Shown here in pieces: positions 1 to 6,297 of a stretch of 8,268 nt of DNA. Source of the stretch: Desulfobacula sp. (GTDB lineage: Bacteria; Desulfobacterota; Desulfobacteria; Desulfobacterales; Desulfobacteraceae); the NCBI GenBank assembly GCA_011390085.1, contig JAABTB010000084.1, forward strand, positions 1 to 8,268. Reading direction: 5' to 3'. Position numbers and translations under genes: made by a program. The notes beneath the pieces are model-generated. The model did not search any database. It was not told the DNA's origin and was given only the letters and a program-made list of their open reading frames with translations. How positions within the stretch are numbered: the first letter of the stretch is position 1; every line of letters starts with the position of its first letter.

Positions 1-875
1 CGGACATGCTGGGGACAGAGGCAGCCCTGTTCTGCACCAGCGGGACCCAGAGCAATCTTTTGGCCCTCATGGCCCATTGCGGGAGGGGGGATGAATATAT
101 TGTGGGCCAGTATGCCCATACCTTCCGGTATGAAGGCGGAGGAGCAGCCGTGCTCGGAAGTATCCAGCCCCAGCCCCTGGATTTTGAAGAAAACGGAACC
201 CTGGATCTTGAACGCGTATCCAGGTTCATAAAGCCCAGGGACCCCCATTTTGCCCGGACAAAACTCCTCTGCCTTGAAAACACCCATATGGGAAAGGTGC
301 TGCCGCTTCCCTATCTGAAAGAGGCGAGAGAATTCGCTGACGGCAAGGGATTGCTGATGCATCTGGATGGTGCAAGGGTATTTAATGCCGCCGTAAAACA
401 AGGGGTGGATGTCCAAGACATCACCCGACATTTTGATACCATTTCCTGCTGCCTGTCCAAGGGCTTGGGCGCCCCTGTGGGATCTGTTCTCTGCGGCCCG
501 GAGGCCCGGATCAAAAAGGCCCGAAGGTGGAGAAAACTCCTGGGTGGCGGCATGCGACAGGCGGGTATCCTGGCTGCTGCCGGTATCTATGCCTTGTCCC
601 ATAATATTGAGCGGCTTAAAGAGGACCATGAAAACGCCCTGTCCCTTGCCAAAGGGCTTGCATCAATTGACGGCCTGGAGATCGATCCGCAGAGCGTCCA
701 GACCAATATTCTTTTTGCAGACATCAAGACAGAAATGGACCGGCTTTGCAGCTTTTTAAAGGAGAAGGGGATCATCATCGACAATGCCAACCATTTGAGG
801 CTGGTGACCCACCTTGATATTTTCGCCAAGGATGTTGAGGAGACCATAAAGGCCTTTAGAGAATTTTTCGGCTAA
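1..875 (+). CDS. ltaE: Low-specificity L-threonine aldolase, 5'-truncated by window edge
   Basis: PLP-dependent enzyme that cleaves L-threonine or L-allo-threonine to glycine and acetaldehyde in the cytosol. The reading frame is open to the left edge (first full codon at 3); 290 residues are visible and comparison with E. coli LtaE suggests about 45 are missing. Counting from the first visible Met (base 6), the PLP-lysine motif SKGLGAPVGS is at 151-160 with Lys152 matching E. coli Lys197. His38 and His81 match the active-site His83 and His126, Arg124 (DGAR) matches Arg169, and the C-terminal arginine lies in LRLVTHL at 264-270. Further family signatures are TSGTQSNLLAL, GGAAVLGSIQPQP, ENTHMGKVLP and GGGMRQAGILAAAGIYAL. 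The gene ends TAA at 873-875 and overlaps the end of the convergent phosphodiesterase gene by 4 bp. The true start and promoter are outside the window. Confidence 0.95.
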   Translation, partial: DMLGTEAALFCTSGTQSNLLALMAHCGRGDEYIVGQYAHTFRYEGGGAAVLGSIQPQPLDFEENGTLDLERVSRFIKPRDPHFARTKLLCLENTHMGKVLPLPYLKEAREFADGKGLLMHLDGARVFNAAVKQGVDVQDITRHFDTISCCLSKGLGAPVGSVLCGPEARIKKARRWRKLLGGGMRQAGILAAAGIYALSHNIERLKEDHENALSLAKGLASIDGLEIDPQSVQTNILFADIKTEMDRLCSFLKEKGIIIDNANHLRLVTHLDIFAKDVEETIKAFREFFG

Positions 876-1672
876 ACTTTTTTTGCAAACCTCTGGGGGA
901 AATCCGTAAATATGCCGTCCACACCAAGTTCGGAAAACCGTGAAAAGTCCCTGGGGTCGTTCACTGTAAACAGGTTGACTTTTTTCCCCCGGTCTTTGAG
1001 CGCGCGGATCTGGTCCGGACGAATCAGGATTGCATTGGCATTATAGGTTGAAAAAAAGAAATCCCTGAATTCAAGGGGTTCTGTGTCAGAGTCGCCGACA
1101 AGGGCCTGGACTTCAAGTCGGGGTTCTTTTTCCATGATCCTGAGGAGCCAGGGATGGTGAAAAGAAGAAATGATCACCCGGTTTAAGGGTATTTTCGTTT
1201 GGCGGATGATCTCAAGGGTATGATCGGGAAGATAGGAATTTTTTGCAGCGCCTTCAAAAAATTTAAGCTCAAGATTGATGGTCCAGTTTTTCTCCAGGGT
1301 CAGGAGCAGCCCTTCCTCCAGCAGGGGAATGGCTTCACCAATAAAGGAAGCCTGCGCTTCCCTGCCGACATTCCCATCGGAAATCTGGGCAAACGGATCG
1401 GTCTCAACAAAATAGGACCCTGCATCCAAAACCCTGATTTCTTTCAGATCAAAATCTTCTACCCGAAAGGATGCCTTTAAGGGAAATTTTTTCTCAGCAT
1501 CCGTGCATCGGAGCAGGGTGTCGTCATGGAAGAGGACCAAATGTCCGTCCCGGGTCATGGCCACATCCGTCTCCCAGACATCGGCCCCTATTTTATAAGC
1601 GATTTGGGCCGCCTTCAAGGTATTTTCAGGGGCGAGACTTCTGGCTCCCCTGTGGGCGATGACCTGAACCAT
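872..1672 (-). CDS. Glycerophosphodiester phosphodiesterase (cytosolic, UgpQ-like)
   Basis: A 266-residue GDPD-family TIM barrel expected to hydrolyse glycerophosphodiesters (deacylated phospholipids) to glycerol-3-phosphate and an alcohol. The family signature is complete: IAHRGA at 5-10 with the catalytic first His7, APENTL, WETDV at 33-37 with metal ligands Glu34 and Asp36, and the second His49 in LFHDD. NLELK at 133-137 supplies Glu135 and Lys137, followed by SSFHHPWL, VNLFTVND at 232-239 and VDGIFTDFP at 251-259. There is no signal peptide or membrane segment, so it should be cytosolic like UgpQ rather than periplasmic like GlpQ. ATG at 1672 is the only good start because the HRGA strand begins almost at once. 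It lies 9 nt after the citrate synthase stop, with a purine-rich AGGGG just upstream, so it is probably the last gene of that transcript. The substrate head group cannot be read from sequence. Confidence 0.93.
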   Translation of the reverse strand: MVQVIAHRGARSLAPENTLKAAQIAYKIGADVWETDVAMTRDGHLVLFHDDTLLRCTDAEKKFPLKASFRVEDFDLKEIRVLDAGSYFVETDPFAQISDGNVGREAQASFIGEAIPLLEEGLLLTLEKNWTINLELKFFEGAAKNSYLPDHTLEIIRQTKIPLNRVIISSFHHPWLLRIMEKEPRLEVQALVGDSDTEPLEFRDFFFSTYNANAILIRPDQIRALKDRGKKVNLFTVNDPRDFSRFSELGVDGIFTDFPQRFAKKV

Positions 1673-1681
1673 GATTCTTGC

Positions 1682-2965
1682 CTATCCCCTTTGCTTCATG
1701 GGAATATAATCCCTTTGAAAATTTCCGGTATAAACCTGGCGGGGCCTTGCAATTTTAGTTTCAGGGTCGGTCACGTCTTCCTTCCACTGGGCGATCCATC
1801 CGGGCAAACGGCCAATGGCAAACATGACCGTAAACATATTGGTGGGAATGCCCAGGGCCCTCATCATTATACCGGAATAAAAATCCACATTGGGGTAGAG
1901 ATGCTTTTCAACGAAAAAGGAATCATTTAAGGCAACCTCCTCAAGCTTTTGGGCAATGTTCAGCAAAGGATCGTTTCGTTTGATTTTAGAAAGCACAATA
2001 TCGCACATTTTCTTCATGATCTTGGCCCTTGGATCATAGGTTTTATACACTCTATGGCCGAATCCCATGAGTTTGAAAGGATTTTCCCTGTCCTTTGCCT
2101 TGGCAATGCAGTCTTCAATGGTCATGCCGTTTTTTTGAATCTCTTCCAGCATATTGACCACGGCCTGGTTTGCCCCGCCGTGCAAAGGTCCCCACAGGGC
2201 CGAGATGCCCGCTGAAATGGTGGCGTAGATATTGACCTTTCCGCTGCCCACCACTCTTACGGCCGTAGTGGAACAATTCTGTTCATGATCGGCATGAAGA
2301 ATCCAGAACACATTCAGGGCACGGACAAGATCCGGATCAATTTTATAGGGAACCACCACCTTGTCAAACATCATATTCAGGAAGTTGGAACAATAACACA
2401 GATCCGGCCTGGGATAAACCACCCGCTCGCCCAGAGAAATCCGGTAGGCCATGGCGGCCATGGTCCTGATTTTTGAAATCAGGCGCAAATAGGTCTTGTT
2501 CATCTCTTCTTCAATGTCGGTGAGTTCAGGATAATAGCTTCTCATGGCATTGACCATAGCGGACAGAATCCCCATGGGATGGGCCTTGGGAGGATAATTC
2601 TGGTAAAAGGCCTTCATATTTTCGTGCAAGGGTGAAAAATCGTTCAGATGAACGCTGGTCCGGGTCAGCTCCTCCCGTGTGGGCAGTTGACCGGTGATGA
2701 GAAGAAATGCCGTTTCCACAAAGGTTGAATGCTCGGCCAGTTGTTCGATGGGAATTCCCCGGTATCTGAGGATACCTTTTTCCCCGTCCATATAGGTGAT
2801 GGCGCTTCTGCAGGTGCCGGTATTCCCGAATCCGGGATCAAAGGTGATATACCCGGTATTCTGACGAAGGCTCCGGATATCAATTGCCTTGTCTCCTTCG
2901 GTCCCTTCAATTACGGGGAGCAGGTATTCTTTGCCGTCAATGATCAGTTTTGCAGTTTCCTGCAT
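1682..2965 (-). CDS. gltA: Citrate synthase (type II, E. coli GltA-like)
   Basis: Condenses oxaloacetate and acetyl-CoA to citrate and CoA. It is 427 residues, the same length as E. coli GltA, with colinear sequence including the small N-terminal beta domain (to about residue 60) typical of hexameric type II enzymes. The catalytic triad is intact: His262 (WGPLHGGAN), His304 (GFGHRVYK) and Asp361 (YPNVDFYSG). Other signatures are HADHEQN at 224-230 and IARPRQVYTG at 405-414. Of the E. coli NADH-site residues, Arg161 and Lys165 appear kept, but the position of the reactive Cys206 is Val204. The start is fixed by AAAGGAGG (2971-2978 on the other strand) 5 nt before the ATG. It lies 71 bp after the FmdB-type gene and 9 nt before the phosphodiesterase, and is probably co-transcribed with both. 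In a sulfate reducer it may serve oxidative acetate metabolism or biosynthesis. Confidence 0.97.
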   Translation of the reverse strand: MQETAKLIIDGKEYLLPVIEGTEGDKAIDIRSLRQNTGYITFDPGFGNTGTCRSAITYMDGEKGILRYRGIPIEQLAEHSTFVETAFLLITGQLPTREELTRTSVHLNDFSPLHENMKAFYQNYPPKAHPMGILSAMVNAMRSYYPELTDIEEEMNKTYLRLISKIRTMAAMAYRISLGERVVYPRPDLCYCSNFLNMMFDKVVVPYKIDPDLVRALNVFWILHADHEQNCSTTAVRVVGSGKVNIYATISAGISALWGPLHGGANQAVVNMLEEIQKNGMTIEDCIAKAKDRENPFKLMGFGHRVYKTYDPRAKIMKKMCDIVLSKIKRNDPLLNIAQKLEEVALNDSFFVEKHLYPNVDFYSGIMMRALGIPTNMFTVMFAIGRLPGWIAQWKEDVTDPETKIARPRQVYTGNFQRDYIPMKQRG

Positions 2966-3036
2966 ATATACCTCCTTTGAATGTCATAATAAAGCCGCAC
3001 GAAATCCGGAATAAAACCCTGCCCGGTGAATCCGGA

Positions 3037-3291
3037 TTATCGGGTTTCACCCGGAACCGTATAGGTTTTACAGGAGCCTCCCGAACAGGTTCTTTCCTGG
3101 GTCTGGACACCGGCTTTTGGCCCGGCGCCGCCCCCTGAACTGCCCATGGTGAAATTGGTTTTGGAGACAACCCGCTCAAATTCTTCTGCTCCGCATTTGG
3201 GGCAGCCTTTCAGGGCCTCTTCTGTCGACCCCATGACGATGACTTCAAAAAACTCTTCACATTTCAAACATTTAAATTCATATATCGGCAT
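3037..3291 (-). CDS. FmdB-family zinc-ribbon protein
   Basis: A small 84-residue protein of the FmdB (putative regulatory, zinc-ribbon) family. It opens with the hallmark MPIYEFKCLKC, and the ribbon is formed by Cys8-x2-Cys11 and Cys30-x2-Cys33, which should bind one zinc ion. A Gly/Ser-rich linker (about 48-61) leads to a tail with two more cysteines in CSGGSC (69-74), as in several family members. FmdB was named from a methylotroph formamidase/acetamidase locus where a regulatory role was proposed; the molecular function in most bacteria is unknown. The start is set by an AAAAGGAG Shine-Dalgarno 5 nt upstream of the ATG. It lies 60 bp after recN with its own predicted promoter and 71 bp before gltA. 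No DNA-binding helix is evident, so an accessory or chaperone-like zinc protein is equally possible. Confidence 0.9.
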   Translation of the reverse strand: MPIYEFKCLKCEEFFEVIVMGSTEEALKGCPKCGAEEFERVVSKTNFTMGSSGGGAGPKAGVQTQERTCSGGSCKTYTVPGETR

Positions 3292-3320
3292 AACAACTCC
3301 TTTTGGCCTTATTTTAATAT

Positions 3321-3355
3321 GGGTGATATTCTAACAACGAGCGGGTTTTTGTCAA
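3321..3355 (-). promoter_or_regulatory. Sigma70-type promoter for fmdB-gltA-phosphodiesterase
   Basis: On the minus strand there is a perfect -35 TTGACA (3350-3355), a 16-nt spacer and -10 TAGAAT (3328-3333, five of six consensus bases). Transcription would start near 3321, giving a leader of about 30 nt before the fmdB ATG. The -35 hexamer contains the recN TGA stop codon (3352-3354), so the promoter is built into the end of recN. This implies that fmdB and the two metabolic genes after it can be transcribed independently of recN. Confidence 0.65.
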
Positions 3356-5058
3356 GCAGAGGCCTGTTCCAGAAGTTCCCTGGCATGGGAAAGAGTAGCA
3401 GGTGTAATGGTTGACCCGCCGATCATCCGTGCAATCTCTTCAATCCTGTCGCTTTGCCTTTCCAACGGCACAATGACGGTAAAGGTCCGGCCGTCAACGA
3501 CTTCTTTATAGATCCGGAATTGACGGGCTGCATATTTTGCGATCTGGGCCAGATGGGTAATACAGATGACCTGATGTTTCTTTGACAATTGTTTCAGTTT
3601 CAACCCGATTTTTTCAGAGGTCGCTCCGCCGATACCGGCATCCACTTCATCAAAAATCAGGGTTTCCAGGGATTTCGTCTTTGAGAGAACCGCCTTTAAG
3701 GCCAGCACAATGCGGGACAGCTCTCCGCCGGAAGCAATTTTGGCAAGGGGTTTCAAAGGTTCCCCAGGGTTGGGGCTTAAGAGAAAAACAACCTTATCCA
3801 TCCCATCCGGTCCGATTTTCTCCCTGTCGGTTGTTGCAATATCGGTTTCATCCTTTGCTTCCTGACAGAAAAATGAAACCTCGAATTTTGCCCTCCCCAT
3901 CTCCAGGGTAAGGAGTTCATCCCCTGCCAACTGGGAAAGGGTTTCACCTGCGGTCTTTCTCAATCCGGACAATTCCTTTGCCTTTATACCGATGTCCTGA
4001 ATTAAAGTCTTGACATCTTTCTCTCCGGCGTCAATCTCTTTTTCAATATCAACGGTCCGTACCAACTGCTGCTGCAGGTCTTCATAGACCTGAAACAGGG
4101 CCTCAAGGCTTCCTCCGTATTTTCTTTTGAGTTTCGAAATCAGATCCCTTCTCTGGTCCGTGATCTCCAGGGATGCCGGATCAAGATCAATGGAAGAAGA
4201 GACGTGACGCAATTCCTGGGTCATATCCTCCAGATCATAAAGGGTTCCTGAAAGTCTTTGGGCCAATATTTTCAAGTTTTCATCGGCATCGCCGGCCTTT
4301 TCCAATTCGTTTTTGATCCAGGACAGCTTTTCAATAACCGACCCTTCCCTGTCATGAATCTCATGGATGGAACGGTTAACGGCCTCAAAGGTTTTGGTTG
4401 CGTTTAAAAGGGCCTGGCGTTTTTTCTCGAGATCCTCATCTTCATGGGGAAGAACGGCGGCATCCCTTATTTCATCAATCTGAAAGGAAACCAGCTCCTG
4501 TTCTTTTCTTTTTTGATCCAGGATTGTTTTTAATTCCCTGATCCTTTTCTGTAAGGGAAGGATCAGGGTATAAAGAGACCAAACCTCATTTTTCAACCCT
4601 GTCGTTCCTGCAAACTCATCCAGAATGTCCAGGTGGTTCTCTTCTCGTAACAGCCCCTGGTGGGCATGCTGACTTGAGATACCGGCCAGATCCCGGGTTA
4701 ACTGTTTTAAAAGCTCGATGGTGGACTGCCTGGAATTGATAAAGACACGGCTTTTGCCTGATTCGGCGATCACCCGTCTGAGAATCAGGCCGTCCGTGGC
4801 ATCCATGCCCTGTTCTTCCAGAAGCCTTGCTGTTTTGGAATGGGCCTCAATATCAAAAAAAGCCTCCAGCTCCGCAGCCTCACAGCCGGAACGGACCAGG
4901 TCCGCTGATGCCCTGGAGCCAAGCAGGAGGTTAACGGCCTCCATGATGATGGATTTTCCGGTTCCGGTCTCTCCGGTTAAAACGGAAAATCCGGTCGGAA
5001 ACGAAATTTTTAAATCATCAATGATCGCAAAGTTTTTTATGGACAGCTCGCTCAGCAC
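3352..5058 (-). CDS. recN: DNA repair ATPase RecN
   Basis: An SMC-like ATPase that acts early in double-strand-break repair, helping gather and hold DNA ends for RecA-dependent recombination. It has 568 residues (E. coli RecN 553). The N-terminal head carries Walker A GETGTGKS at 29-36. Residues of about 150-390 are rich in Lys, Glu, Leu and Gln, as expected for the two antiparallel coiled-coil arms. The C-terminal head carries the ABC signature SGGELSR (443-449), Walker B LIFDEVDAGIGG (467-478) with Asp470/Glu471, and the H-loop His502 in ITHLAQIA. The start is GTG at 5058, chosen because the protein then opens MLSELSIKNFAI as RecN proteins do and AAGGAGG lies 6 nt upstream. It overlaps the preceding membrane-protein gene by 41 bp, so translation is probably coupled. 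No LexA box was recognised; SOS control is not shown by the sequence. Confidence 0.97.
   Translation of the reverse strand: MLSELSIKNFAIIDDLKISFPTGFSVLTGETGTGKSIIMEAVNLLLGSRASADLVRSGCEAAELEAFFDIEAHSKTARLLEEQGMDATDGLILRRVIAESGKSRVFINSRQSTIELLKQLTRDLAGISSQHAHQGLLREENHLDILDEFAGTTGLKNEVWSLYTLILPLQKRIRELKTILDQKRKEQELVSFQIDEIRDAAVLPHEDEDLEKKRQALLNATKTFEAVNRSIHEIHDREGSVIEKLSWIKNELEKAGDADENLKILAQRLSGTLYDLEDMTQELRHVSSSIDLDPASLEITDQRRDLISKLKRKYGGSLEALFQVYEDLQQQLVRTVDIEKEIDAGEKDVKTLIQDIGIKAKELSGLRKTAGETLSQLAGDELLTLEMGRAKFEVSFFCQEAKDETDIATTDREKIGPDGMDKVVFLLSPNPGEPLKPLAKIASGGELSRIVLALKAVLSKTKSLETLIFDEVDAGIGGATSEKIGLKLKQLSKKHQVICITHLAQIAKYAARQFRIYKEVVDGRTFTVIVPLERQSDRIEEIARMIGGSTITPATLSHARELLEQASA
4536..4568. 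repeat. Perfect 11-bp inverted repeat inside recN
   Basis: CCCTGATCCTT (4536-4546) is matched exactly by AAGGATCAGGG (4558-4568). With two G-T wobbles and one further C-G pair the stem can extend to 14 bp around a 5-nt loop (4550-4554). It lies in the recN region encoding residues of roughly 164-174, at the start of the coiled-coil arm. There is no T-run after it on either strand, so it is not an intrinsic terminator. It may be chance codon use or a folded element in the mRNA. Confidence 0.6.
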
Positions 5059-6004
5059 GACCCCTCCTTGCGGATGAATAAACCGAATACAGCCAGGTCA
5101 CCATCACAGCGGCCACAAGCCTTGGAATCCAGAGCCAGAATATCGGAAGCCCGAGAGGAAGGAACAGGGCCGGATCTTCAACCATGGAATGATTGATCCC
5201 GATGGACAGATGAAGCCGTGTCAGGTCTTCTTTTTTATATTCATTGGATTTTGTCTCTTCAACCATCACGGCAGCCCCGTAAGCCAGACCGAAAATCGTT
5301 GCCGTCAGCCAGAGCATCCCCGTGGAACGGCTCAACCCCATGACGGACAACAGCGGTGAGGTGATCCGGGTAATAAAGGTGATGATATGAAAAATCTTGG
5401 CCAGCTCCATGGTTACCATGAGCGGCATGATAATGCAGAAAATCTGGACGGCCAGCTTTAAGGTGCCCCATCCCCAGGATTGAATCATTGCCGTGAAGGG
5501 TTTTGTTTCCCGGACCAGATGGCCGATAGATCCTGGATCTCCAACCACCAGGGCAACCCCCATCAGCCGTGAACAGATAAAGGTGACCAGAAAAGCCGTA
5601 AAAATTCTGTAAACAGCGGCAAACACCGCATTCATGCCGGAATTGCCCTGGACAATGCTTTCCTGAATAATATTATGAGAGATCAGAGTGAAAATGGCGA
5701 TGAGGGTCATCTGATCAATGGAAAAGGGCATCACGGAAAGGGCCGCCACCGTGCCGTAGATTCCCGTAAAAAGGCCGATCATGAGCACCAGGGCGGCAGA
5801 GGCCGGAAGACTGAGCCAGGCCATAACAGGCGTTAAAAGGAAATCAAGCTTGTAGATGACCCCGTAATGGACCAGAAGAGCCGTGGCAAAGGAGATGGGA
5901 ATCAGTATTTTCAGAAGCCAGACAAACCCCTTCCATCCTTTGATCAGACCCTGGCCTATCCCGGATTTGAATTTTGGAAAAAAATCTTCAGTCTTGGGTG
6001 TCAT
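5018..6004 (-). CDS. Gate-domain (nucleoside recognition) inner-membrane protein
   Basis: A 328-residue polytopic membrane protein of the Gate/nucleoside-recognition domain group, which also includes parts of CNT nucleoside transporters, FeoB and the SpmA/SpmB proteins. Hydrophobic segments lie near 26-46, 56-79, 85-108, 125-152, 181-200, 205-222, 229-249 and 280-307. The protein reads as two similar halves, each holding a polar motif in a hydrophobic setting: SHNIIQES (109-116) and INHSMVEDP (270-278). The tail is strongly basic (ARRGRAERAVHKK), consistent with a cytoplasmic end. The substrate is unknown; the domain name does not prove nucleoside transport. Its ATG lies 17 nt inside the preceding small gene, has no Shine-Dalgarno sequence (C-rich upstream) and follows an in-frame stop 18 nt upstream, so it is probably translated by re-initiation. 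Its end overlaps recN by 41 bp. Confidence 0.85.
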   Translation of the reverse strand: MTPKTEDFFPKFKSGIGQGLIKGWKGFVWLLKILIPISFATALLVHYGVIYKLDFLLTPVMAWLSLPASAALVLMIGLFTGIYGTVAALSVMPFSIDQMTLIAIFTLISHNIIQESIVQGNSGMNAVFAAVYRIFTAFLVTFICSRLMGVALVVGDPGSIGHLVRETKPFTAMIQSWGWGTLKLAVQIFCIIMPLMVTMELAKIFHIITFITRITSPLLSVMGLSRSTGMLWLTATIFGLAYGAAVMVEETKSNEYKKEDLTRLHLSIGINHSMVEDPALFLPLGLPIFWLWIPRLVAAVMVTWLYSVYSSARRGRAERAVHKKLCDH

Positions 6005-6170
6005 TTGAAGGGGGTGCTTGATTCACGGCTTTTTTAACGGTTTCATCAACCGTGGCATAAACGTCTTTAAAGGATTCATGGAAATTAGAGGGGGACAGTC
6101 TCCCCATTTCGATGAATTTCACAATGATTTCCTTGGCTGTTCTTAATATCTGTTCATCAATTGATTTCAT
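5988..6170 (-). CDS. Small conserved-looking helical protein, MucR N-terminus-like
   Basis: A 60-residue acidic/basic protein predicted to form two helices (about 4-22 and 30-49) joined by a GRLSPSNF turn, followed by a polar tail of about ten residues. No signal peptide, cysteines or membrane segment. The pattern TAKEIIVKFI then LSPxNF then a second helix ending VYATV resembles the N-terminal oligomerisation region of MucR/Ros regulators (TAEIVxAYV, then a VxxxxL turn, then a helix), but the zinc-finger DNA-binding part is absent. This is a motif-level resemblance and not a database match. It is the first gene of the overlapping cluster with the Gate protein and RecN, overlapping the Gate gene by 17 nt. 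The ATG has no Shine-Dalgarno sequence and follows the -10 of a predicted promoter by 6 nt, suggesting a leaderless mRNA. That the frame is real is supported by the tight overlap and protein-like composition; function is unknown. Confidence 0.7.
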   Translation of the reverse strand: MKSIDEQILRTAKEIIVKFIEMGRLSPSNFHESFKDVYATVDETVKKAVNQAPPSNDTQD

Positions 6171-6176
6171 ACAGTC

Positions 6177-6205
6177 TGAATACCAGAACTGTGAATCAAG
6201 GTCAA
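6177..6205 (-). promoter_or_regulatory. Candidate promoter for the small protein-Gate-recN cluster
   Basis: On the minus strand, -35 TTGACC (6200-6205, five of six), a 17-nt spacer, then TATTCA (6177-6182) preceded by TGG, giving an extended -10 character. The -10 itself is weak (three of six). Only 6 nt separate it from the ATG at 6170, so transcription would start at or next to the start codon and the message would be leaderless, fitting the absence of a ribosome binding site. Confidence 0.4.
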
Positions 6206-6225
6206 GAATTTGAAATGATTTTGTA

Positions 6226-6253
6226 TTGCCTTGAAAAATAGAATGGTTATAAT
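6226..6253 (+). promoter_or_regulatory. Promoter for the TraB-family gene
   Basis: A perfect -10 TATAAT (6248-6253) with -35 TTGCCT (6226-6231, four of six) at a 16-nt spacing. Transcription would start near 6260, leaving a leader of about 38 nt before the ATG at 6298. It stands back to back with the minus-strand candidate promoter in the 127-bp divergent region, so a regulator bound between them could affect both directions. Confidence 0.5.
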
Positions 6254-6297
6254 ACGGGTTTATTTAACTGATTTAAACATAAAGGCCAATAAAATTC

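Noticed and set aside
2444..2466. Direct repeat of GGCCATGG within gltA
   Set aside because: Explained by the conserved protein stretch TMAAMAYR with repeated Met-Ala codons.
2986..3013. Separate promoter directly upstream of gltA
   Set aside because: TATTAT is present at 2986-2991 on the minus strand but there is no acceptable -35 at the proper distance; the promoter before fmdB explains expression better.
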